From positions 248,001 through 312,000 of the forward strand of contig NZ_MTHD01000003.1 of NCBI RefSeq assembly GCF_001956855.1: a stretch of DNA of 64,000 nucleotides, read 5' to 3'. Shown piece after piece: positions 19,527 through 27,840 of this stretch; the first letter of the stretch is position 1, and every line of letters starts with the position of its first letter. Made by a program: the position numbers and the translations under genes. Origin of the DNA: Azonexus hydrophilus. Lineage in GTDB: Bacteria; Pseudomonadota; Gammaproteobacteria; Burkholderiales; Rhodocyclaceae. Below the pieces are notes generated by a model. It had not been told where the DNA came from. It ran no database searches and worked only from the letters and a program-made list of their open reading frames with translations.

Positions 19527-20001
19527 GCAAGCTCAGTCCGGCATGACCCTGGTTGAATTGATCGTCGCCATCGTCATCATTTCGGTCGGCCTTGCCGGCG
19601 TGCTGGCGGTTTTTCAGACCGTGGTCAGAGGCAGTGCCGATCCCCTGGTGAGCAAGCAGATGCTGGCCATCGCCGAAGGCATGATGGAGGAAATCACCCT
19701 GAAGCCGTATGCCGGCAGCGCCGTCGTGCCAGCGGGTTGCGCGCGCGCCGGGTTTGCCGATGTGGACGATTACAACGGATACAGCAGTACCGGCGTCTGC
19801 GATCTGGACGGCGGGGCTGTTGCCGGCCTGGCGGGCTATAACGTGGCAGTGGCGGTGACAGAAACGGGCTTGAACGGGGTGGCGCAGGCCAAGCGGATCA
19901 GCGTCACGGTGACTCGGGGAACGGAAACCCTTAATCTGGTCAGCTGGCGGACGGACTGGGCATGTACCGCCAGGAATGCTGCCGGGGAGTGTCTGGATTG
20001 A
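19516..20001 (+). CDS. mshD: MSHA minor pseudopilin MshD (GspI/PilV-like)
   Basis: The 161-residue product has a short leader before G-MTLVELIVAIVIISVGLAG, a PilV/GspI-type signature in which the usual F at mature position 1 is M. A globular domain with several cysteines follows. The ATG at 19516 overlaps the end of mshC by eleven bases, and its stop overlaps the mshO start as TGATG, so translation is probably coupled. The longer upstream frame lies inside mshC. Confidence 0.85.
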   Translation: MSSKQAQSGMTLVELIVAIVIISVGLAGVLAVFQTVVRGSADPLVSKQMLAIAEGMMEEITLKPYAGSAVVPAGCARAGFADVDDYNGYSSTGVCDLDGGAVAGLAGYNVAVAVTETGLNGVAQAKRISVTVTRGTETLNLVSWRTDWACTARNAAGECLD

Positions 20002-20837
20002 TGAACGAACAGCGTGGTTTCAGCCTCGTGGAACTGATCGTGGTCATCGTGCTGACCGGTGTCATCGGTGGTTCCATCATGATTTTCTTCAAGCCGACGA
20101 TAGATGCTTATTTCGATGCGCAGCGTCGTGCCGAACTGACCGATCTTGCCGATACCGCGCTGCAGCGCATCAGTCGCGATGTGCGCTCGGCGGTGCCCAA
20201 TTCGATCCGTACCGTGGGCAGTGCCTGTTTCGAATTCCTGCCCACCAGCACCGGCGGCCGTTACCGCATGGGGGCGGATATCGTCTCGGCGGTTGCCGAT
20301 CAGCCGCTGGAGATTACTCAGCCTGTCAGTGCGTTCGATGTCCTCTCGCCGTTATCCGTGCAACCCGCAGTCGGAGACTGGGTCGTGATCGGCAACCAGA
20401 ATACCGGCGATGTCTATGCCGGAGACACGCGTGCGCAGATCACGGCAAGCGCGGGAGGCAACGCAGTCCGCGAAGCGTCGCTGGAAATCGTGGCGCATCA
20501 GTTCCCGCCCGGCTACGACGGCGGACGTTTCGTGGTTGTACCCGACAATGGCGGGGCGCCTGCCGTCGTCTATGTCTGCAGTGGTGTCGGGGTCGATGCC
20601 GCCGGTAACGGCACCGGTTCGCTGCGCCGGGTGAGACGCGCTTTCAATGGAACGCTGGCCGCCTGTCCGGCGGGCGGGGATGTGCTGGCGACGCGGGTGA
20701 GTGCCTGCAACTTCATTTACGATCCCAATCTTGGCGCCACCCAGCAGAGCGGCTTCGTCTGGCTGCAGCTCGAGCTGCAGGAGGCGAGCGAACGCGTTTC
20801 CATGGCCTACGGCGCCCATGTGAGCAACGTCCCATGA
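20001..20837 (+). CDS. mshO: MSHA minor pseudopilin MshO (GspJ/PilW-like)
   Basis: The 278-residue product has leader MNEQRG, then FSLVELIVVIVLTGVIGG and a larger globular domain (RRAELTDLADTALQRISRDV near residue 45, typical of GspJ/PilW/MshO). Several cysteines lie in the C-terminal half. It is translationally coupled to mshD (TGATG) and mshP (ATGA), consistent with a minor-pilin complex made as a unit. Confidence 0.86.
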   Translation: MNEQRGFSLVELIVVIVLTGVIGGSIMIFFKPTIDAYFDAQRRAELTDLADTALQRISRDVRSAVPNSIRTVGSACFEFLPTSTGGRYRMGADIVSAVADQPLEITQPVSAFDVLSPLSVQPAVGDWVVIGNQNTGDVYAGDTRAQITASAGGNAVREASLEIVAHQFPPGYDGGRFVVVPDNGGAPAVVYVCSGVGVDAAGNGTGSLRRVRRAFNGTLAACPAGGDVLATRVSACNFIYDPNLGATQQSGFVWLQLELQEASERVSMAYGAHVSNVP

Positions 20838-21277
20838 GACATCGGCAACAGGGTTTTGGCGCCATCATGGCCATTGTCGTGCTGGTCATCCTGGCCGGGC
20901 TGGCGGCCGCGATGCTGCGCTTTGGCACGGTCCAGCAACTGACATCGGCCCAGGATGTCCAGTCAGCAAGGGCATGGGCAGCCGCCAAGGCGGGAACTGA
21001 ATGGGGCCTGTTCCAGGCGCTGAGAAACACCTGGTGCGACGCCGCCAGCCCAAGCCAGACGCTGGATCTGACTGAGGCAACCGGCTTCCGGGTGACGGTC
21101 CGATGCTCATCCAGCGCATTCAACGAGGGCGAGAGCGCGCCCGGCGTGGCTACCGTGGTGCGGGTGTACACCATCGATGCCGTGGCATGCAATGCCGCCG
21201 TTGCTTGCCCGGATGATGCTGCGGCAACTTCGCCGGGCTATGTCGAGCGCAGACGCCAGGTTATTGCAACAAATTGA
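20834..21277 (+). CDS. mshP: MSHA accessory pseudopilin MshP (PilX/GspK-like)
   Basis: The 147-residue product begins MRHRQQG followed by FGAIMAIVVLVILAGLAAAM, a PilX/GspK-type N terminus with G at the cleavage site but no glutamate at mature position 5. That absence is usual for the tip-associated K/X class. Four cysteines occur in the periplasmic part. The start overlaps the mshO stop as ATGA. It ends the first msh transcription block; an AT-rich gap follows. Confidence 0.82.
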   Translation: MRHRQQGFGAIMAIVVLVILAGLAAAMLRFGTVQQLTSAQDVQSARAWAAAKAGTEWGLFQALRNTWCDAASPSQTLDLTEATGFRVTVRCSSSAFNEGESAPGVATVVRVYTIDAVACNAAVACPDDAAATSPGYVERRRQVIATN

Positions 21278-21404
21278 TCAGGCCTGCCTGTCATTTTTGA
21301 GCGATCGGATTTATTCGGCATAACCCGTTGGTTTATTTGCTGTGTCTTCCTGGTTTTTTATCAATCCTGAATTTCTGGTTAAGTAAAAAACCATTGAAAA
21401 ATAG
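21278..21404 (+). promoter_or_regulatory. AT-rich gap between mshP and mshI; possible promoter region
   Basis: These 127 bases are much richer in A+T than the rest of the window (for example GGTTAAGTAAAAAACC near the end) and hold no credible gene. Every other msh junction is short or overlapping, except at the mshA terminator, so this is the natural place for a second promoter. I cannot pick convincing -35/-10 boxes, and no clean terminator hairpin is visible. Confidence 0.35.
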
Positions 21405-22370
21405 ATGCTTACCCGATATCCTTCGAAAAACACTTTAGATATGTGTGCAATGTGGACAAAGTTTGGGGCTAAGTATTCAGCGGGTTGGGGGGCGGTCGTC
21501 CGGCAGGGCGGGCGCCTCGACCTCGTGCACGCCACTGCATTGTCCGGCCAGCGCCCTGTTGTTCACGCCTTCGATTCCTTCCGCATCGAAACCGATGAAG
21601 AGAATGTGCTGAGCCGTCTGGCGGCAGCGCGCAACATGAAACGCCTGCGCTGCGTCACTTTGCTGGATGAGGGCGAGTACAGCCTGGTGCAGCTGGACGC
21701 CGCCGCCGTGCCTGCCGAAGAGCGCGTCGAGGCCATGCGCTGGCGGCTGAAGGATGTGGTCGATTTTGCGGTCGACGATGCTGCGCTGGCAATTATCGAT
21801 ATTCCCGGCGACGGCGTCCGTCAGCCGGGCATCTTTGCCGTGGCGGCCAAGGCGGCCGTGATCGGTGCGCGCATGGCGGCTTTCCGTAAGGCCCATGTGC
21901 CGCTTGAAGCCATCGACATTCCGGAACTGGCCATCCGCAACGTGGCCTGCCTGTTTGAGGAAGCCAACCGCGGTCTCGCCTTTCTTGCGCTGACCGAAAC
22001 GGGGTGCATGCTGGTGATCAGTTTCCGTGGCGAACTGATCCTCGCCCGGCGCATCGACCTGACATCCACAACCGTCGCCGGTGCCGATGTGGAGCGGCGG
22101 CAGCAATTGCTGGAAAGACTGGCCCTGGAGTTGCAGCGGACGCTGGACAACTTCGATCGCCAGTACGGTTACGTTTCGATTTCGCGACTGGTCGTGGCCA
22201 GTGAGCACGATGCCGAGGGGCTGGTTGCAGCCCTGGCGCAGAGTCTTTACCTGCCGGTGCTGGCCATGGACCTGGCCGAGGTCGCGGACTTCCCCGATCT
22301 GCCCGAGTTGCGCAGCGTCGAGCGGCAAGCCCAGGGGCTGGCGGCACTGGGCGCGGCATTCAGGACATGA
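21405..22370 (+). CDS. mshI: MSHA biogenesis protein MshI (PilM-like)
   Basis: The 321-residue product resembles the actin-like PilM/MshI proteins that sit in the cytoplasm and dock the PilN/PilO-type inner-membrane pair. It has an N-terminal GWGAVVRQGGRLDLV strand pair, KRLRCVTLLDEGEYSLVQLDA, EERVEAMRWRLKDVVDF and a central AIDIPELAIRN, all typical of MshI. The start is uncertain: ATG 21405, 21441 and 21450 are in frame, and none has a strong ribosome-binding site. Homology would favour a start near MWTKFG. Downstream genes follow with four-base spacing or overlaps. Confidence 0.83.
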   Translation: MLTRYPSKNTLDMCAMWTKFGAKYSAGWGAVVRQGGRLDLVHATALSGQRPVVHAFDSFRIETDEENVLSRLAAARNMKRLRCVTLLDEGEYSLVQLDAAAVPAEERVEAMRWRLKDVVDFAVDDAALAIIDIPGDGVRQPGIFAVAAKAAVIGARMAAFRKAHVPLEAIDIPELAIRNVACLFEEANRGLAFLALTETGCMLVISFRGELILARRIDLTSTTVAGADVERRQQLLERLALELQRTLDNFDRQYGYVSISRLVVASEHDAEGLVAALAQSLYLPVLAMDLAEVADFPDLPELRSVERQAQGLAALGAAFRT

Positions 22371-22374
22371 GCCG

Positions 22375-23049
22375 ATGAGCCAGCAGATCAACCTGATCCT
22401 GCCCGAACTGCGGCCACGTTTCGACTGGCTGGGTTTTCCCGTCGTCGTGATTGCCTCACTGCTGGCGCTGTTGCTCGTGGCCTGCGTGTTCTCCTGGCAA
22501 CAACTGCAAGTCGCGCGCTTGCAGGCCGAGGAAGTTGCCATCAAGGGGCAACTGGGCAGTTTGCAGGTGCAACTGCAGGCCCTCGGGCAGGCGATTGGCG
22601 CACGGCGGGGTGATCCGAAGCTCCCCGAGGCGATTGCCGAGCAGCGTACCGGCAACGCCGAGCGGAAGAATGTGCTCGATCTGCTGGTCAAGGGCGCAGC
22701 AGGAAATGAATCGGGTTATGTCGGGGCATTCCAGGGCTTTTCCCGGCAAACGCTGGACGGCCTCTGGCTGACCGGTTTTGCGCTGGCCAGCGATGGCTTT
22801 GAAATTCACGGTGCGCTGCTCGAGCCGTCGCTGCTCCCCCGTTACATCGACAGGCTCAACAAGGAACCGGCTTTTGCCGGCCGCCGTTTTGCGGCGCTGG
22901 ACATGACCGGGGTTGATCCGGCCAAGCCAGCCCTGCCGGTCGCGGGGGCGCAACCAGTGGTTGCCGCTACCGCCACGGGAGCGCCGCAGCGTCATACCCT
23001 GTTCGTGCTGCGCAGCAGTCTGCAAAAATCCGGGGAGGCCGCACAATGA
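22375..23049 (+). CDS. PilN-like inner-membrane assembly protein of the MSHA system
   Basis: The 224-residue product begins MSQQINLILPELRPR, the short cytoplasmic motif by which PilN proteins bind PilM. One transmembrane helix (about residues 22-41), a coiled coil rich in Q, L and A (about 42-80) and a ferredoxin-like periplasmic domain follow. It lies between the PilM-like and PilO-like genes, four bases after mshI and overlapping mshJ as ATGA. Some annotations call this gene a second MshI. Confidence 0.83.
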   Translation: MSQQINLILPELRPRFDWLGFPVVVIASLLALLLVACVFSWQQLQVARLQAEEVAIKGQLGSLQVQLQALGQAIGARRGDPKLPEAIAEQRTGNAERKNVLDLLVKGAAGNESGYVGAFQGFSRQTLDGLWLTGFALASDGFEIHGALLEPSLLPRYIDRLNKEPAFAGRRFAALDMTGVDPAKPALPVAGAQPVVAATATGAPQRHTLFVLRSSLQKSGEAAQ

Positions 23050-23726
23050 GCGCGCTATCCAGGTCATGGCAGCAAATGGGCAGCCGCTACGCGGCACTGA
23101 GCCGGCGTGAGCGAGTCCTGGTGGCCGTGGCCTTGCTGCTCGGCCCGTTGCTGATCGCCAATTCGCTGTTGCTCGATCCGCTTGCTGCGCGCCAGAAAAG
23201 CCTGCAGTCGTCGGTTGCCGCGCAGCGGACGATGCTTGCCGAAATGCAGGGGCAGGTCACGTTGCTGCAACAACAATTGCAGGTCGATCCGGATGCTCCG
23301 GGGCGTACCGAACTGAAAACCCTGCAGGCAGAGCGCGTTTATCTCGACGATCAGATCAGGCAGATCGGTGGCTCGTTCGTCCGGCCGGACGAAATGAACG
23401 GATTGCTGGAAAGCCTGTTGTCACGCCAGCCTGGCTTGCGTCTGGTCAGCCTGAAGACCCTGGTGCCGCAAAGCCTCCGCCCGCAAGTCGATGGCGATGC
23501 GGCAGTTGAGGCCAAGGCCCCCGGCTTTGATCTGTTCCGCCATGGTGTCGAGATCCGCATCGAAGGCAGTTATGACGATCTGCAGGCTTATCTGGCGCAT
23601 CTCGAAAAATTGAACGCAAAGGTGCTCTGGGGCGGCCTGAAGTACCAGGTGCTTGCCTATCCCAAGGCAGAAATGACGCTGACCCTGTATACCCTGAGCA
23701 CGGACAGTGCGTGGTTGAGCCTATGA
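23046..23726 (+). CDS. mshJ: MSHA biogenesis protein MshJ (PilO/GspM-like)
   Basis: The 226-residue product has a cytoplasmic N terminus with SRRERVLVAVALLLGPLLIANSL (the ReR motif then a transmembrane helix at about residues 25-42), a glutamine-rich coiled coil (about 50-95) and a periplasmic alpha/beta domain with GVEIRIEGSYDDLQAYLAHLE. This is the GspM/PilO architecture and should heterodimerise with the preceding PilN-like protein. The stop overlaps the mshK start as ATGA. Confidence 0.83.
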   Translation: MSALSRSWQQMGSRYAALSRRERVLVAVALLLGPLLIANSLLLDPLAARQKSLQSSVAAQRTMLAEMQGQVTLLQQQLQVDPDAPGRTELKTLQAERVYLDDQIRQIGGSFVRPDEMNGLLESLLSRQPGLRLVSLKTLVPQSLRPQVDGDAAVEAKAPGFDLFRHGVEIRIEGSYDDLQAYLAHLEKLNAKVLWGGLKYQVLAYPKAEMTLTLYTLSTDSAWLSL

Positions 23727-24082
23727 AAATGCTCTTCTGCTCCCTGGTGATGCTGGCCGGCCTGGCTCAGGCCGCCGATCCGACGCGGCCACCGGAGGCC
23801 TGGCTGAATGCGCAGCCGGGGGACGGTGCGGCCGAGGTCGATCATTCACGTCTGCAATCGATACTGCGGCCGAAAAATGGCCGTCCGGTCGCCATCATCG
23901 GCGGCAGGACGGTGCTTCTCGGGCAGCGTTACGGGGACGCGACACTGGTCAGGGTCAATGAGACCGACGTGCTGCTGCAAGGCGCGGATGGCGTTACGCG
24001 CCTTTATCTGACGCCCCAGGTCGATAAACGGATGGTTAAAAACGGGTCCGGCAAACCCGGCAAAAAGAAGGATGCGCCATGA
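23723..24082 (+). CDS. mshK: MSHA biogenesis protein MshK (PilP-like, periplasmic)
   Basis: The 119-residue product has a signal peptide (MKMLFCSLVMLAGLAQA, predicted cut before ADPTRPP) and a small beta domain with LQSILRPKNGRPVAIIGGRTV and DGVTRLYL, ending in a lysine-rich tail. MshK/PilP proteins connect the inner-membrane PilN/O pair to the secretin. ATG 23723 overlaps the mshJ stop; a GTG four codons upstream is rejected. The stop overlaps mshL as ATGA. Confidence 0.82.
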   Translation: MKMLFCSLVMLAGLAQAADPTRPPEAWLNAQPGDGAAEVDHSRLQSILRPKNGRPVAIIGGRTVLLGQRYGDATLVRVNETDVLLQGADGVTRLYLTPQVDKRMVKNGSGKPGKKKDAP

Positions 24083-25821
24083 GCAATAACTGGATTGTCG
24101 TCTTGTCCTGCGTGACGCTCGCCGCGTGTAGCGGAAGTGAAGTGGTGCGGCGTGGCGATACCTTTGATTCGATCAGCCAGGAAGTTGCTGCCGCGGCCGC
24201 CAGTAACCGGGCGACGACGGCGGCGCAGAGCGCGGCCGTGGCCCAGGCCATGCTGCCGCCGCTGCAGCCGGAGTCGTTGCCGGCCGCCAGGGTCGAGCCG
24301 CGTTTCGATCTGGCCGTCAGCAATGCGCCGGTGACCCAGGTGTTGACGGCACTGGTTGCGGGAACGCCCTACAGCATGCTGTTTCCGCCGGAAGTCAGCG
24401 GCAGTGTCAGTCTCAACCTGAAAAGCGTGACCGTGCGTGAGGCGCTGGATACCCTGCGCGACGTCTATGGCTATGACTACCGTATCCAGGGCAAACGTAT
24501 CGTGGTTCAGCCGAATACCGTGCAGACCAGGATCTTTCGCATCAATTACCTGGCCAACCGCCGCCAAGGGATGAGCGAGATGCGCGTGACCGGCAGTTCG
24601 CCGACAACGTCGGGGGGCACGACCACCACCGGTTCGACGCAGCAATCGGCGACGTCGGGAACGAACGGCAACACGAACTCTGGCCAGAGCGACAACGATA
24701 GTGCCCGCGTACGCACGACATCGGACTACGATTTCTGGAAGGACATCGAGCGCTCGCTGTCCTCCATTGTCGGCAAGGAGGACGGGCGCAGCGTGATCGT
24801 CAATTCGGGCTCCGGGGTCGTGCTGGTCAAGGCGCCGCCAAACGAACTGCGTTCGGTCGAGGAATACCTCAAGGCGACGCAACTGGTGGTCGAGCGTCAG
24901 GTGATGCTGGAAGCGAAGATCATCGAGGTTTCCCTCAGCGATTCGTATCAGAGCGGGATCAACTGGAGCAAGTTTGGCGGCGTCGCCAATCGCTTTGCCT
25001 TCGGTGTCATGTCGCCGGGCAGCAGCCTGTCGGGCTCTGCCGCACTGCTGGCGTCGGCCACCGGCATAACCGAAGGTTCGACGGTAACGGCCCAACCGGG
25101 TGCCAATGGTGCCCTCGGAACTTCCTCGTCGGGGCGTGGCTTCTTTGGCCTGGCCTTCCAGTCCGGTGATTTTGCGGCGCTCATCTCCTTCCTGGAAGGG
25201 CAGGGCGATGTCCAGGTGCTGTCCAGTCCGCGCATCGCCACAACCAACAACCAGAAGGCCGTTCTCAAGGTCGGCAGCGACGATTACTTCGTCACCGGCA
25301 TCAGTACCAATACCACGACCAGTGCAGCCGGCAATGTCGTCACGCCGAACATCACGCTGCAGCCGTTCTTTTCCGGCATCGCACTGGACGTGACGCCGCA
25401 GATTGACGATGCGGGCAACATCATCCTGCACGTTCATCCATCGGTGAGCGTGGTCGAGGAAAAGACCAAGAACGTCAATCTGGGCGATCTTGGCACCTTC
25501 ACGTTGCCGCTGGCGTCCAGCAGCATCAATGAAACCGACAGCGTCGTCCGCGTTTCCGACGGCAGCATCGTTGCCATTGGCGGCCTGATGAGCCAGGAAC
25601 AGGCGTCGAGCCGCTACGGCCTGCCCGGGATCAGCGCGACTCCCGGTATCGGTACCCTGTTCGGACAAAAGGCCCGGGCGCACCGGAAGCGCGAGTTGAT
25701 CATCCTGATGCGGTCGACGGTGATTCACGATGAAAATTCATGGCGCGAAGTGGCGGCCGAGAGCCAGACCCGCATGCAGGGTCTGGATCCGCGCACGCAG
25801 CGACGCCTGGAGTGGCAGTAA
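24079..25821 (+). CDS. mshL: MSHA secretin MshL (outer-membrane pore, lipoprotein)
   Basis: MshL forms the outer-membrane ring through which the pilus passes. The 580-residue protein has a lipoprotein signal with lipobox LAAC at residues 14-17, a secretin N-terminal domain (NAPVTQVLTALVAGTPYSM through GKRIVVQPN), a low-complexity Ser/Thr/Gly linker at about 170-215, and the conserved secretin core ending SVVRVSDGSIVAIGGLM. It is coupled to mshK by a four-base overlap and followed 18 bases later by mshM. Confidence 0.92.
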   Translation: MSNNWIVVLSCVTLAACSGSEVVRRGDTFDSISQEVAAAAASNRATTAAQSAAVAQAMLPPLQPESLPAARVEPRFDLAVSNAPVTQVLTALVAGTPYSMLFPPEVSGSVSLNLKSVTVREALDTLRDVYGYDYRIQGKRIVVQPNTVQTRIFRINYLANRRQGMSEMRVTGSSPTTSGGTTTTGSTQQSATSGTNGNTNSGQSDNDSARVRTTSDYDFWKDIERSLSSIVGKEDGRSVIVNSGSGVVLVKAPPNELRSVEEYLKATQLVVERQVMLEAKIIEVSLSDSYQSGINWSKFGGVANRFAFGVMSPGSSLSGSAALLASATGITEGSTVTAQPGANGALGTSSSGRGFFGLAFQSGDFAALISFLEGQGDVQVLSSPRIATTNNQKAVLKVGSDDYFVTGISTNTTTSAAGNVVTPNITLQPFFSGIALDVTPQIDDAGNIILHVHPSVSVVEEKTKNVNLGDLGTFTLPLASSSINETDSVVRVSDGSIVAIGGLMSQEQASSRYGLPGISATPGIGTLFGQKARAHRKRELIILMRSTVIHDENSWREVAAESQTRMQGLDPRTQRRLEWQ

Positions 25822-25839
25822 ACGGATGGAAAGCGTGCG

Positions 25840-26667
25840 GTGTATCTCGACCATTTCGGCTTGAATGAACTGCCGTTCGGCATCACACCAGACACGGCTT
25901 TCACCGTTCTGACACGTGGTCATCAGGAAGCGCTGAATACCTTGCTGGTCGCCCTGGGTAGCGGCGAGGGCTTCATCAAGATCACCGGCGAGGTCGGCAG
26001 CGGCAAGAGCCTGCTCTGCCGGCGCCTGCTGCAATCCCTGCAGGGCGATGTCGTTTCCGCCTATCTGCCCAATCCCTATCTTGCGCCGCGTACGCTGTTC
26101 CTGGCACTGGCCGAGGAACTAGGCCTGAGCATCGCCAGCAGCGACGACGACTATCATGTGCTGAAGCAGCTGAATACCGGCCTGCTCGATTTTGCCGCCG
26201 CCGGCTATCAGGTCGTCGTTTGCATCGACGAAGCCCAGGCGATGCCGCTGGAAACGCTCGAGTCGCTGCGTCTGCTCTCCAATCTGGAGACCGAGAAGCG
26301 CAAGCTGCTGCAGATTGTCCTGTTCGGCCAGCCTGAACTTGACCGCAAGCTTGCCGAGCCGTCGGTACGTCAGTTGCGTCAGCGCATTGCCTTCCACTAC
26401 GAGCTTCCCGGGCTGGGCCATGAGGAAGTTGCGACGTATCTGGTGCATCGCCTGCGCGTGGCCGGTTACCGTGGCGAAGGGATCTTCGGCAAGCGTGCGG
26501 TGCGTTGCCTGCACCGTGCCAGTCGCGGTACCCCGAGGCTGCTCAACATTCTCGCCCACAAGTCGTTGCTGGCGACGTTTGGCGATGGCCGGCATCTGGT
26601 CAGGGCGAGTCACGTCCGGCGTGCTGCCGCCGATACCGAGGGCGCATCGGCGCCGGGATGGTGGTGA
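25840..26667 (+). CDS. mshM: MSHA biogenesis ATPase MshM (ExeA-like AAA)
   Basis: MshM resembles ExeA/GspA AAA ATPases, proposed to help secretins pass or assemble across peptidoglycan. The 275-residue protein begins YLDHFGLNELPFGITPD, the standard ExeA opening. It has Walker A GEVGSGKS near residue 49, Walker B VVCIDEAQ near 127, and sensor/arginine motifs LFGQPELDRKL and ASRGTPRLLN. The start is GTG at 25840 with GGAAAG upstream. The peptidoglycan-binding tail of full ExeA is absent, as usual for MshM. Confidence 0.9.
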   Translation: MYLDHFGLNELPFGITPDTAFTVLTRGHQEALNTLLVALGSGEGFIKITGEVGSGKSLLCRRLLQSLQGDVVSAYLPNPYLAPRTLFLALAEELGLSIASSDDDYHVLKQLNTGLLDFAAAGYQVVVCIDEAQAMPLETLESLRLLSNLETEKRKLLQIVLFGQPELDRKLAEPSVRQLRQRIAFHYELPGLGHEEVATYLVHRLRVAGYRGEGIFGKRAVRCLHRASRGTPRLLNILAHKSLLATFGDGRHLVRASHVRRAAADTEGASAPGWW

Positions 26668-26668
26668 A

Positions 26669-27751
26669 ATGAGCCTGATCAACGAAGTCCTGCGCAAGCT
26701 GGAAGAAGACCGTCCCGATGATCCGGCGCGGCAGAACCTGCAGCGGGAAATCCGCAGCCTGCCAGCGCTGCCGAAGTCGCGCCCGCGGCTGTTGCGTTTG
26801 TTCATCCTGGCCGGATTGCCGGCCATGGGCATTGCCGCAGCCGTCCTGCACAGCGATGGACGCCTGTTGCCCCTGCTCGGCCTGGCCGGCGAAGTTGCCG
26901 TCGTTGCGCCGCCACCCGCGCCGGTGCCGGCGCCCCCCCCGGAACCGATAGCCGAACCGCCGGCGCCGGTTGTTGCGGTCGACGTCCAGCCGGCACTGAT
27001 TTCCGACAACCTGCGCCTGGCGCTCGATCTTGCCGTCTTGCCCCCGCCGGCGACGCCCGCAGACGCGCCGCCGGCAAATCTGCTGCGGATTGCAGAACCG
27101 GCAGTCGCGGCCTCGGTGCCCGAAAAACCGGCGCTGGCGGACAGCAGCAGTGCCCCATCCAGCATCGAAAAGCGGCCGGTCCTGGCAACGCCGCGCGATC
27201 GTGCCGATGCCGAATACCGGCGTGCCGACAAGGCATTCGCCGCCGGCCATCCGGCCGAGGCTGCCGAGGCCCTGAAGGCAGCACTGAAGCACGACCCGAC
27301 CCATCTCCAGGTGCGTCAGGCGCTGTTGCGGCAATTGCTCGAAAGTCGAAAATACACCGAAGCACTTGGCGTTCTCCAAGATGGCCTGGAGATTCAGCCG
27401 GCCCAGATCGGCTGGGCGATGTCGCTGGCGCGTTTGCAGCTGGAGCAGGGCGACTTCGCCGCCGCGGATCGAACCATGCTGCGTTCGCAGGCGTACGCGG
27501 AGCGTAATGCGGATTACGCGGGTTTCCAGGGGCATCTGAAAACCCGCCTGGGCGAACACCGCCTGGCGGCCAGCCATTACCAGCGGGCAACCCGGCTGGC
27601 GCCGAACGAAGGGCGCTGGTGGCTGGGCTTGGGCCTGGCGCAGGAAGCCGATGGTCAGTTGCCGGAAGCCCGGGAGGCCTTGCGCCGGGCGCTGGCGACG
27701 GGCAACTTGTCGGCTGAACTGGTCGCAGTTGCGGAGCAGCATTTGCGCTGA
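26669..27751 (+). CDS. mshN: MSHA biogenesis protein MshN (TPR, GspB-like N terminus)
   Basis: The 360-residue protein begins MSLINEVLRKLEEDRP, the MshN/GspB-type cytoplasmic start. A transmembrane helix lies at about residues 47-62, followed by a proline/alanine-rich linker (about 80-165) and TPR-like repeats from about residue 180 to the end (ADKAFAAGHPAEAAEAL, then further helical pairs). It begins one base after the mshM stop. In Vibrio mshM-mshN is the same pair, so a partnership between ATPase and TPR protein is likely. It is the last gene of the cluster. Confidence 0.83.
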   Translation: MSLINEVLRKLEEDRPDDPARQNLQREIRSLPALPKSRPRLLRLFILAGLPAMGIAAAVLHSDGRLLPLLGLAGEVAVVAPPPAPVPAPPPEPIAEPPAPVVAVDVQPALISDNLRLALDLAVLPPPATPADAPPANLLRIAEPAVAASVPEKPALADSSSAPSSIEKRPVLATPRDRADAEYRRADKAFAAGHPAEAAEALKAALKHDPTHLQVRQALLRQLLESRKYTEALGVLQDGLEIQPAQIGWAMSLARLQLEQGDFAAADRTMLRSQAYAERNADYAGFQGHLKTRLGEHRLAASHYQRATRLAPNEGRWWLGLGLAQEADGQLPEAREALRRALATGNLSAELVAVAEQHLR

Positions 27752-27784
27752 AAACCGGCTATAGGCTTTTTCTGGCGAGTAAAA

Positions 27785-27817
27785 TTGTTGCGCCGGCTTC
27801 GGCCGGCACGACAACAA
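27785..27817 (+). other. UUCG-capped hairpin upstream of the acyl-CoA ligase
   Basis: GCCGGC-TTCG-GCCGGC (27792-27807) forms a very stable stem closed by the C(UUCG)G tetraloop. Outer segments TTGTTG (27785-27790) and CAACAA (27812-27817) can extend it across a small internal loop. No T-run follows, so it is not a typical terminator. It lies 34 bases after the mshN stop and 24 before the next start, and could stabilise the mshN 3' end or form a 5' leader element. A TAAAAT just upstream (27780-27785) could be a -10 box. Confidence 0.5.
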
Positions 27818-27840
27818 ACACAATGTCCAGGGAGAACCAC

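Noticed and set aside
10361..26667. Type II secretion system instead of MSHA pilus
   Set aside because: The ATPase, platform and secretin are shared families. The ExeA-like MshM, the TPR MshN, the MshQ/DUF6701 protein and the order E-G-F-B-A match MSHA, and GspC/GspD-specific domains are absent.
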